NCBI GenBank assembly: GCA_905182995.1 | Contig: CAJJDP010000021.1 | Coordinates: forward strand, 438,648-502,647 | Source of the DNA: Paramecium octaurelia | Taxonomy: Eukaryota; Ciliophora; Oligohymenophorea; Peniculida; Parameciidae | DNA: 64,000 nt | Direction of reading: 5' to 3' | Part shown: one piece after another, positions 24,405 through 37,122 of the stretch | How positions within the stretch are numbered: position 1 is the stretch's first letter | Layout of the letters: each line of letters opens with the position of its first letter | The notes under the pieces: model-generated | What the model was told of the DNA's origin: nothing | What the model saw: only the letters and a program-made list of their open reading frames with translations | The model's database searches: none | Made by a program: the position numbers and the translations under genes

Positions 24405-25862
24405 ATGGGATCTGCAGCATGTAAGAAAGAAGAAATTGAAATAAAGAATCTTTATTAGCTTTATCATAGAGTGAGTAAATAAAATCTACCTGATCAAATA
24501 TCTAGTGAATTACACTCAGTACGCACAAGACTGATTAAAGATAAAATTCCTAAAGCATCCTAAATACTTTATAATATCCTCCTTAATAATATTCAGGAAG
24601 AATCAATATTAGAAACTCAAAGACTCAAATTCCAAAAAGAACAATAATTAAATTGTTCTAAAATTCAGAATGATTGCCAATTATATAAATCATAGTCACT
24701 TTTTTTTAGAAGTTTTAGATTTTACAATTTTGAAGAGCTAAGAAATTATATTGTTAATGACGAATACAAAAACAACACTTTTATTTTTGAGATTCTTAAC
24801 CTATTTAACACAACTGATATTTATTGCTAAAAGGTTAAGTTATTTTTATCAAGAATCAATTCAAAATACTATATGCTCTTTTATTCTCTTCTCTGGAATC
24901 AATACAAACTAAATATCAATGTTTTGAGCTCTATTTTTCCTTTTGAGTTTATGAATGATGGTCGATGTCAAAAAATTCCATTTGATTTCACTTTCTAGTA
25001 GTTCATGTATAAAATATGGGGAAACAACATTTAACCTAGATTGAATAAGCATTAAATCTATGATCTATTACATAGTAAAAATAATAAAGAATTAATACAA
25101 TATTTTAAAGATTTTATAGAGATATCAACCAACGAATATCAATTAACTTATTTAGGAAATGTAGGACTTACTTATTCAAATGGGTTTCAAGATTTCCTAA
25201 ACTAACTAATAGAATTGTTAAATGAAGAATTTGATAGATCATTTTATAACAAAGTTGAAGCAATACTTAAGTATGTAAAGGAAAATAGATTCTTAAATCA
25301 ACTATTAAATGAATAAGTACTCATTTATTATATCTATCCATCGGTTTTTAAATATATTGAAACTTAATTGTCTCTAATATTAAAAGAACAATTCAAGGTC
25401 ACGAAGAAATATTTAAAAGACTAAATTATTTAAGATAAGGTTTAAAGCAACACTCTCTCAAAGTTACTATTAGAAGAAAATGAGCAAAATTATACCAAGA
25501 TTTCAAATACATTATCTTCTCAATGTAAAACTAATTATACATCTTCTTTGAAAGCAGATTATTTATCAGTTTAAAATTAAGATGAAACAACATTCTTTAA
25601 TTTCGAGAAGAATAAATGGGAGTATTTCGCTGATGTACAATAGTCTAGCTGTCTAAATATGATTGAGCTAAGTAACCAAGTAGATGAAGCAAAGTTAATA
25701 ATAGAGAAAAGATCCAATCACATATTTAAGATATTCAATTTAGAAAATCCAAAACAATAAGAGTTTGCTATTTAATACGTCAACATCATGTTTAATTACA
25801 CTCATATAAATAATAAAGAGGATATATCGGAATTATTACTTTAACTTAGTTTGTTTTATTGA
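24405..25862 (+). CDS. Unknown protein, 485 residues, Gly2 N-terminus
   Basis: Intronless from ATG 24405 to TGA 25860. It starts MGSACKKEEIE: Gly2 followed by Cys5 suggests possible myristoylation plus palmitoylation, but this is inference. The body is helical and rich in aromatic residues (NRFLNQLLNEQVLIYYIYPS, FIFEILNLFNTTDIY). No membrane span and no motif I know. It converges with the CSN6-like gene 38 bp further on. Confidence 0.65.
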
Positions 25863-25899
25863 TTTGATTATAATTTTTATTCTATTTACTTTATCAATT

Positions 25900-26739
25900 T
25901 CATGATTTATTTCTTTATACATCCATCTTTAAAATTGCACAATAATAACTGATTATTAATAGCTTAAAGTAGTCCTATTCAATATTTTATTGGTTAATTT
26001 ATGGAAATGAAATCAGTACTTCATTTATCTTTAGTAAAGCCAAAGGATTATTTATGATTTATGGATCATCTAATGATTGCAGTAATTTTTATAACATTTT
26101 CTAAAAGGATTATAGAAATAATATAATACTTCTAAGAAGGAAATCATTTAAAGTTATGAATTAACTCTTAAGTCATACTTTTTATTTGATTTTTACTATG
26201 AAAACAATGAGGTGATGCCAATCATTTCCTCTGATTGTGGTTCAATCTTACTTTAGGATACTTGCATTTTATTATCCTCAAGTTCAAATAAACTCGTTTA
26301 AGTACTACGTGGATCAAAGCACAATAGATATTTAAAGAAGGATGTTTGATTTTCTGAAATTTCTGCTTCAGCCAAGGTTTAAATTTACATATGTAGCTTT
26401 AAATAATTATGTGGATTACTATCTGTGATATACCATCCTATAATAGCGATTATGAATTAAACCTACTATATCCAAGTTTTTAAACAGGTTCCACTTATCT
26501 CCTTTTAAACGTAGTTATTATCTTTCCTTCAAAAATTCAATCTCACCTTGAGTCAATTCCTCCTTGCCTGAATAACTTATCTCAAATGAATCCAAGATAT
26601 CAGTCTTATTGATTTTGGCATTGTAGAAGCCCAATAATATACCAGCATGAAGTGCTTTGCCAGGGAAATTGACTTTGTTGGCCAAAATTTATGAAGAGAT
26701 GCTTAATAGCACTTGTGGATGTACATTAGTTTATTACAT
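25900..26739 (-). CDS. MPN-domain protein, COP9 signalosome subunit 6-like
   Basis: 261 residues, ATG 26739, TGA 25900; introns 26438-26462 (GTTT start) and 26101-26129. The N-terminal MPN domain has VHPQVLLSISSQ, HAGILLGFYNAKINKTDILD, SFEI, and after splicing DIVGWYITDSNP. It lacks the HxHx7SxxD zinc motif, so it is an MPN-minus subunit. The C-terminal LLQSLDDPQIINNPLALLK and INEVLISFP segments fit CSN6 better than eIF3f. CSN6 pairs with CSN5 to remove NEDD8 from cullins. The first intron is confirmed by restoring VGWY. Confidence 0.75.
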
Positions 26740-26760
26740 TAAATTATATATATTATAATA

Positions 26761-28286
26761 ATGTTTTCTGATAATTAAATCAGTCTATTTAAAAGGAGCT
26801 CTAAATTTTAACCTAAATTAGCTTCGATTGATACTTCTAAAACACTTATTGATACAACCAAATTGATTAAATACTCTAATCCTGTTCATAAGACTCTTTT
26901 TGAATATCAGCAATACAAAAAGAATTATAATTAGATGAAAAAATCAAAAATAAATAAAATACTATCAAAATCAGTAGAAAAATCAACCAGATAAATGTTT
27001 AATAACAATAGTATGATGTCGTCATCTGTAGATTACAAAATGAAATCCAGTGGGCGCAATTTAAAATACAATTAGAGTTCTTTAAGTGTCATATCTGAAA
27101 GCAGTATCACAAGAAAAGGAGTTCTCTATGATGGAAATAATACTCAAGTTTATCGAATTATGATTGAAGGACATTTTAATTATTATGCCCTTAAAATAAG
27201 CAAAGTTAATTAGAGTAAATGCACAAAAGAGATCTATTATCTGAAGTAATTAAGACATCCAAACATCATTGAACTGAAGCATCACTATATAATTCATGAT
27301 TAATCTAATGTATGATCTCTAAAATAATATAGGATAATAGACCGATGTTGTATGAGATTATGCCTTTGATGAGTTGCAATTTACGATCCTTTTTATAGCA
27401 TTTCTATAAACATTAGAATGTTTAAGAAAATACTGAAACTACAGATGCTAAATTGATTAATCAAATTAAGTAGGAAAAGAAAGCAAAATAAATCTTATTT
27501 AAGTTATTTATCTATTAAATCGTCAGAGCAATATCTTATTTACATCATAAAAACATTACTCATAGAGATCTCAACCCTAGAAATATATTGATTGATGTTG
27601 ATACACTAAGTGTCTAACTCTGTGATTTTAACAGTGCCAAACAATTATTCTCTTCCATAGCTTCTCCAAATTATTTTGGTGAACGCCATTACAGAGCTCC
27701 TGAATTATTGTTAGGGTCTAAATTATACAATTAATAAGTTGACATTTGGAGTTTGGGGTGTATCATAGCAGAATGCTTTTTAGGCAAATAACTTTTCACT
27801 GGATCTAACACTGTAGAAACTATGGCAGATATTATAAGATTACTTGGAACACCTACTCTTGAAGAGATGAAAAATCTAAAGTCTTAAATATTGGATCTCA
27901 AAATGCCTGAGATTCCTAAGTTTTCAATGGCTAAACGGTTTAAAGAAATTGAAAATGATTAATTGGTAGATTTATTAGAAAAAATCTTCGTTTATGATCC
28001 TAATTAAAGAATATCTGCATTTGAAATTCTATTGCATCCTTTCTTTCAAGAATTAAAATAACCAAACATCAAAATTAATTCAAAGTCTTTACCTAATTTA
28101 TTTAATTTTACAAAAGGTATTGTTTCTATTTACAACCATTTGGTAAGTAATAATAATAATAATAAGAATTATTATCGAACTGTATTTAAATTATAGAGGA
28201 GTTATCATCAAATGAATATGTAATAAACAAAAATAGACTAATTCCAATATGGTTTACAGAGAAATAAAAAAGATTTGAATATCTGA
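26761..28286 (+). CDS. GSK3-like CMGC kinase with altered catalytic motifs
   Basis: 500 residues, one intron 27310-27332. After a basic Ser-rich N-terminus of ~115 residues comes a kinase fold closest to GSK3: YALKIS (the ATP-anchoring Lys), KEIYYLKQLRHPNIIELKH, ISYLHHKNITHRDLNPRNIL, CDFNSAKQL, FGERHYRAPELLLG, VDIWSLGCIIAECFLGKQLF, and ADIIRLLGTPT. The catalytic-loop Lys (HRDxKPxN) is Asn and DFG is DFN. The glycine-rich loop is also weak. GSK3 phosphorylates primed substrates; this copy may be a pseudokinase. It starts 21 bp from the divergent CSN6-like gene, so they share a promoter region. Confidence 0.88.
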
Positions 28287-28393
28287 CAACAAGTATGGAT
28301 GATGCTAAATTGCTATTAAATAAATGATGATATTGTTTATTATTCTATATTAAATTATATTATAAATCTCATTTAAACACAAAAATATTTTGA

Positions 28394-29300
28394 TCAAACA
28401 AACTTATCCTTATCATCATTAAATGTGAATTATTTAGCAAAATGCTTTATTACTATGAACATTATCAAGCAAATAGATATTATTGTATATTAGTAATTAT
28501 CAATATTCAATTAAAATATTAAATCGCTCGATTAACAAGAAGTCTGAAATTGATTCAATAATTCTTCAATTGCTGTAATGTGTTAATCAAACAACAATTA
28601 AGCAAATTTAGTGTTATTGCTAATAATCCAACCATCAATCCACTATTAAATTTGATTAATTTATTGAAATTTGTCCTTGATTTATTTAAACTAATTATAA
28701 TCTCTAATTGAAGATATATAAGATTGTAAATCCTAACACTAGCTTTTGTTGTTAACTAGTTTAATGACCTCGTTTGTGAAATTATACTATTATTGAAATT
28801 CTATGAAATCCAAGTTTTAAGAAAATTCTTTAATATACTTAGCAGGGTTTGTTGAGAACAAAATGTTTTCTGTTAAGTGTTTATCAACCTTATGATGTAT
28901 GATAATGTAAAATTCGTCAGTAAAATAATATTTTTTCAATTCATTATACTATTCCTTTAATTCGCTATTAGACAATAAGTTTTAATATTGATAATAAACA
29001 ACAATGGCTTAATTTTTAACAAATGTTATTTCTGGGTTTAATTTTGTTTTTCCATATGAAAATCTTGTGTTATTGAAATAGTTAGAAAAATTAGAATTCA
29101 AAATATTCTTCTTAACCTCTTAATCTTGTAAATTTGGGATATAATTGTGACTTGTACTTATCAATTATCTATTCAAATAATTTGGCACTCCTATCTGTAA
29201 ATGATAAAATAATTCTTACACTATTTTATTAATCTAATATTAAAAATGTGTGGGTATATATTTATGCTTTGATTAATGCAAAATACAATATTAATAACAT
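28394..29300 (-). CDS. Type I membrane protein, unknown
   Basis: 293 residues from ATG 29300 to TGA 28394; intron 29195-29219 (CAG). It has a signal peptide (MLLILYFALIKAQ), a long lumenal/extracellular part with few Cys, a C-terminal membrane span (YTIISICLIMFIVIKHF) and a short charged tail. The lumenal part is helical in character (EFQQQYNFTNEVIKLVNNK). The topology is that of a type I protein of the secretory pathway. No family recognised; p24-like length differs. Confidence 0.7.
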
Positions 29301-29345
29301 ATTTATTAAAAATGTAATTAATAAATAAATACATTTTAAATAGTA

Positions 29346-31363
29346 TCATTAAAGATTAACAAATCTGAATTTTTTATTCTTTATTTTTAAAATGAAGGTT
29401 TGATCATCTTTGCAAACAAAATAGATTAATTAAGAATTCTACTTCCCTTAAATTGTGACTTCTTATTTATTCATAATGATGTCACACTTTGAACTCGACA
29501 GAATTTTCATCTTTCCATCTGCAATCAATATGCAAACATCACTAATTACATATAATTTCCATTTCTCGGATCGGATCTATAATAAGCTTATAAAATACCT
29601 CTTTTTATTCTTTTAGGAGCATTGGAGTACAATAATGATTGAAAACATGATACAATGAATTATCAATTTGTTATTCACATAATCTTACAATTTACTAAGA
29701 TTATAATTATTCAACGATTGATTAAATAAATTTTGAACTCAAGTTATCTCCATTGTTAATAGTTTGGATATTTTGGAAGAAACATTTGAAAGCATTTTCT
29801 TTATCATATTTATCATTTTCAACATCCAAAATAACAAGGGCAAAAGTAAACATATGTAATGATTCTTCCGATTTGAATGGAAAAGTTTGAGATTTCGAAT
29901 TGTGACAATTAAATTCATAAAATCGTCGACTAAATTCTTTAACCAGAATGTCTAATATAAATGGATCATTCTGAACTAACAATTTATTGAATAACCCTTA
30001 TAAAGAATCAATTAGATTGTCAGTCATCACGACTTTATCAACAAATAATTTTAGAATTTGTTATTATTCTTGCAAATTGATGTTGCACAATAATCTATTG
30101 TAAATATAATTCGATAGTACTTTGATATTTGCACTTTGTTTTTTAATTCAATATCTTAGAATAACCAGTTAATGATGGATTAGGGAGTAGGTTTAATAAT
30201 TTAAGTAGCAATCATAAATGAAATACCAATTATGGAATTGTGATTGAATAAATCTAGTGATAAGTTTTCAGAATTGTAATCATGCTTAATTAGTTTAACT
30301 TAATCGAGAAAGGTGACAAGTTCTCTGGATGAATTTTACATTAACACTAACTGATTTAATGAATACTGTAATCATATAATAAATTTTATACCATTTCATC
30401 AAAGGATCTAGGAATTGAATTTTAGTGGGAGACTAAATTACGATTTATTTTAGAAGACAGATCCTTATAACAATCCTAAATGTCTTTGTGTTCTTACTCA
30501 GAAATTATGGATTTGCTTATAGAATCTTAAAATCCTTAATTTTCTTTTTCTTTTGAAATCAATTTAGTCGGAGATAAATTTGGACTTATGAGTTTTCCTT
30601 ATGATACTTTCTCACATAGACTGTTGCATTCCTAACTTTTTCTAATATAAAAAATTAGTTTACAGTCTTTATTATTTGAGAAACTGAAAATATTCCTCAT
30701 GCTATCTTTATGCAGGATCAATTCTCTTAACTTGTCTCTCAACACAAGAGTTCTATATCTCTATAGACGATTTAAATATTTCAGAGGTCATTTTGTCCCT
30801 TACTAAATCTTATGCCAGATTGCCTTCTCGATTTCTTATCTTTGGATCTGCACCTGCTTTTAGTAAGACTGAACAAACCTAAGCTCTTTAGTAAAAAGCT
30901 GCTACATGTAATGCTTAAATTTAGACAATAATCTATACGAGTCCATCCTGCCATATCTGTTATATCTATATTAGCATTATTATTAATAAGTTCTTAGACT
31001 ACTTGAATTGAACCATATCTGGATGCTATATGTCTAAGTAAAAACTTATAAACTCAATTTTTACAAGGGAGAAGTTCTATCTTCATCCAAAATGTTGATG
31101 TTAATCCCATTATTTAAGTAGAATCGAATTAATCCTAAATTACGTCCTGATGCTGCCTTGAAAAAGTTCTTCTCATTTTCTGTTAAATAGGCAGTTGACT
31201 ATTATGTGATTCGACCTTTAAAAATATTAAATTACTTACCTCTAGCTTTGTCTACTTCAAGTCCTATTTGCAATTCGTTCGGATCAAAGGTCTCGTGATC
31301 CTAAGCCATGCATCCCAGACAATTAGCTGGATTTCTCCTTTTATGTTAAACTGTATTTCCCAT
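29346..31363 (-). CDS. Ankyrin repeat plus Sec7-like domain protein
   Basis: 613 residues, ATG 31363, TGA 29346; seven introns: 31216-31239 (AAG), 31034-31064, 30914-30938 (AAG), 30642-30663, 30366-30391, 30095-30120, 29577-29598. N-terminus MGNTVQ could be myristoylated. Residues ~60-165 hold ankyrin repeats (SPLHIASRYGSIQVVQELIN, then TPLHVAAFYQRAQVCSVLLK). Residues ~290-500 follow the Sec7 fold (DPFILDILVKEFSRRFYEFN, HMFTFALVILD, CFFQNIQTINNGDNL). Sec7 domains exchange GDP on Arf; the LPGEAQ active loop is not conserved here. The C-terminus looks PH-like (KWKLYVISDVCILIADGK). Exon total is a multiple of three. Confidence 0.85.
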
Positions 31364-31447
31364 TTGAGTAATTAATTAATTTATATAGCTATATTTATAA
31401 AAATCATTTAGGAAGTAAAAGGAAAAAATCCTGCTCAGACTAACATT

Positions 31448-31969
31448 TCAATATTAGATATTATGTTTTTTGAGTTGTTTTTATTAATTTTCTATTATCT
31501 TTTTAAGTTAAACAATTTCTTGCTTTAATTATGATTCAGTTATTTATTACTTTTTTTAAGTGATTTCATATGAATTGATGATATCTTTAGTTTTGATTAA
31601 TAATTTCTTTAACTAAGATTATAATTTTTGATTAACTGTGCCTTCATCTTCTTAAAATGGATTTACAGATTTCGGTAATATTTTTTCTATTATTTTATGA
31701 CTACTGTTAGATTTTTAATTTTGTTTAGATAATCTCTAATTATAACTAGTGCTGTTTGTTAAACTGATTGTTGTCGATTGGCTTGATATTTTATGAGCGT
31801 GATTAGCTTTTAATTCAATTTATGTTGATTCAGTTTTGCATCTACTATCCTTTGTACCTTCACCTTTTTGTAAGCTTCTTGATTAATTTTGAAAAAATTC
31901 ATGGAAACTATTTAGATTACCATAATTAAGCATTGATGGTTAACTATTTTATGCTCGATGTGTTGCCAT
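31448..31969 (-). CDS. Small coiled-coil protein, 173 residues
   Basis: Intronless; ATG 31969, TGA 31448. The N-terminal half is Ser/Asn/Gln-rich and disordered. The C-terminal ~70 residues form a probable coiled coil (QKLQSQLKKLLIKTKDIINS, QLKQEIVQLKKIIENQQKQL). No domain recognised. It lies 84 bp upstream of the ankyrin-Sec7 gene on the same strand. Confidence 0.6.
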
Positions 31970-32203
31970 TTTTATTTTCGGCGTTCTAACCTGTACTATC
32001 AACATTAATAAATATATAGAAATTAAAATATTTATCACTTAACTAATAAATACTTTATTAAGTGTTTAAGGATTATCAAAATGTATGTATTCGAAGTCAA
32101 TAGTAAAAAAGAATTAAGAATTTATGTATTAAATGCATTTTTAATGTTTTGCTGTGATTTATTTTTCATAAATTAAAGATATAAATTTTTTTCAAATTCA
32201 TTC

Positions 32204-32645
32204 ATGGGAAGAGTTAGAAATAAGACAGTTAAGAAGGCAGCTAAAGTCCTCATTGAAAAATACTACATGAAACTCACTTCAGATTTTCATTTCAATAAAA
32301 AGATTCTCTCAGAAGTTGGATAAGTACCATCAAAAAAATTGAGAAATAAAATTGCTGGATTTGCAACACATCTTTTGAAGAGAATCTAAACTGGATCAGT
32401 AAAGGGCATCTCACTCAAAGTAATGGTCACATTTCAAACTATAGATTTAAGAAGAAGAAAGAGAGAGAAGATTGGACTACGTCCCTGAAAAATCATCTGT
32501 TGATATTGACAATCTTAGAGGAGATCAAGATGTTAAAAGAATGCTTGAAAAAGCTGGTTTGGAAATTGACATTCCCATTGATGAGCCTGTTGTCGAAGAA
32601 AAATAATAAAAATAACCAAGAAGAGGATAAAGAAGATAATAATGA
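32204..32645 (+). CDS. RPS17: Ribosomal protein eS17
   Basis: 138 residues; one intron 32420-32444. The sequence follows eS17: [55 protein letters not shown], and after splicing [23 protein letters not shown]. The last ~30 residues ([18 protein letters not shown] and a Gln/Arg tail) are more variable. It is a small-subunit protein near the mRNA entry/exit region of the 40S body. The intron joins KGISL to the QEEERERR block exactly. Length is close to the usual ~135. Confidence 0.96.
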
Positions 32646-32704
32646 TTCTGAAAGTACATTTATTAAAGTAAAAAGCATAAAAAAATACATCTAATATTTA
32701 ATAT

Positions 32705-35103
<2,399 letters not shown>

Positions 35104-35646
35104 TACTTTTTAGTTAGTTATTATTAAATAATAATAAATGGTAAATATATTGCAAATCATTCATTAGTAAATAATAAAATTATTTTTGTAATTGCAATCA
35201 AATACAAGTTAAATCAATAATTAATCTGATTGCAATTCAAATTTCAAATTTTAAGGCTATTTTATTTGGAAAATGCCTTAAATATGATATTAAATGAATA
35301 TTAGTTATAGGAACAAATTATTGAATTAATATTATATATTTATTATATATTATAACTCTTTTATTTGATTACTTTATTTATAAATTCTTATTTACCTAAG
35401 TTTATGTGAAATAATTGTAAGGGTATAATAATACAAAAGAGTAAAATGATTTTAATTACTGGTAATTTTTAAAGAAATGCGAATGTCTAATTTTTTTAAT
35501 TTTTAAAGTAGAATTTCAGAGCTCATTCTTGATATTTATTGTTTAAACGACTTAGTTATATCGTAATATTAATTGTTCTACGATGACATAAATTTTTGAT
35601 AATGAAAAAAATTAATAATTAAATTTTTAACAGAAACATCTAATAA
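35104..35646. other. Intergenic, nothing identified
   Basis: 543 bp between divergent genes, very AT-rich. A short inverted pair (TGCAATCA / TGATTGCA) near 35200-35240 is the only structure noticed and may be chance. It probably holds two promoters. Confidence 0.4.
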
Positions 35647-35904
35647 ATGTCGATTTAGATAGCTAATTTACCAGAGTTTAGTTATAAATCCATTCCAAAG
35701 AGATCATTAGATCTTGAGAACTTCTTTAAGGAATTCGAGATGAAGTAATTCTTAGAAGAATGCAATTACTCACAATAAGAATTGTATGTTGAATGTCGAA
35801 AAATGAGAGAATTTCAATAGAAAAGAAAATTGAAACTAAACAAATACATAAATAGCTATCTAGAAGCACCATCAATAATTAGTCCCGTATAATTATTACT
35901 TTGA
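35647..35904 (+). CDS. 85-codon frame: first exon of, or small gene before, the membrane-protein locus
   Basis: ATG 35647 to TGA 35902 encodes a charged, natural-looking peptide (KSIPKRSLDLENFFKEFEMK, ELYVECRKMREFQQKRKLKL). Two readings are possible. It may be a separate short gene. Or its first 46 codons are exon 1 of the large membrane protein, joined through a 37-nt intron (35784-35820, long for this genome) that enters the downstream frame. The frame crosses into the duplicated block that starts at 35785. Confidence 0.4.
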
Positions 35905-37122
35905 ATTCACAATTTATATGTTTCAATCAAATTCATAAACAGTTAAGCATTAATTTAATATTGACATAAAATTTTTATTAGAATCATTCTAAACAGATTC
36001 ATATTTTCCATAATGAATCCAAGGTATTATCAACCAAGTTATTATTTTTGATTTATTCTTACTCTGTATTTATAATATAATTACAATCATCTAGGAATAT
36101 TGGTTTTAATCATATTCATTTTAATTGATTATTTTTATTACTCATTCCGTTAATGTTATTCTCGTTAATGGCAAATTTTCTGAAGTTCTTCGTATAATTG
36201 GATTTTTGTTCTTTATCTTATTAACTATCCAAACTTAACTTTATTTTTCTCTATTCTATAGCATCTTTTGAGAGCAACTTCTAGTAAAAAGTTAAAAATT
36301 AATGGTTGCTGATGAATAGTCAGATACATATAGATTCCTTAAAATAAATGTTTAGTATAATGTTCTCTAGGAACCAATAACAGCACTTGCTTCTTAAATG
36401 GTAACAATAGATTGCTATTACTGTGATAGAAACTAAAATAATAATAATAATATATAAGGTAATTTTATTCCTTTTTAGGAAACATATGCATTTATGAATT
36501 GCCTTACCATTTTATTTTCAAATTTAAGAAAATTTTTCTCAATCACAGTTTTTCTTTAAATCTTATTGGTTTTAATTTTTATAAATATTTGGAAATGCTG
36601 TGCCATTCTATAAGGGTGTTTTTTTATAAACAATTAGAAATTTTTTCAATTTGGAATTAAAAAAATCATAATAAGAACAAAATTATGGTGTGTAACTATG
36701 AATGACAGTATTTTACTAATTTTTAAGCAACAATCTAAAGGCATCTTAAGTAAGAACAAATTTTAGATTTAAATTCACTCAGCTTAGAGGAAAGTAAGAA
36801 GGAGATTCGAAATTAGAATGGAAAAGATTAAGACTCAAAAGAGAAAGGAAAGATTCTCAAATAATAACAATGTATTATTTAAAAATTCCTGCACTTTTCA
36901 AGAGACTTAAGACATCTCAAAACTGTCAAACTACTTTCTAGAGATTCTTATCCTAATCATATATTGCTGGATTTCTTGGTCTAAATAAAAGCTAAATTAA
37001 TTATATTAAATTATTTAGAGGTAGATAAATGTTTAGATTTATACTTTGCGCTTAATAAGGATCATGTCAAATGGGTTGTTAACGTAGTTAAAAATAGTTT
37101 CTTAGAACAATTGTTGTAAGCT
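35785..37122. repeat. Copy 1 of 1,338-bp exact direct duplication
   Basis: This block recurs, apparently base for base, at 37124-38461, offset 1,339. The two copies are separated by the only N in the window (37123). The duplication starts at TATGTTGAATGTCG and ends at TTGTTGTAAGCT. It covers the middle of the membrane-protein locus. The pattern is that of two overlapping contigs joined without collapsing the overlap. Confidence 0.93.

Noticed and set aside
25960-26340. Plus-strand coding-like frame (with LIYGNEISTS and YELTLKSYFLFDFYYENNE) that looked like a second gene after 24405-25862
   Set aside because: It is antisense to the CSN6-like gene, whose minus-strand reading gives a conserved MPN domain with exact splices. 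With only one stop codon, antisense frames stay open easily.
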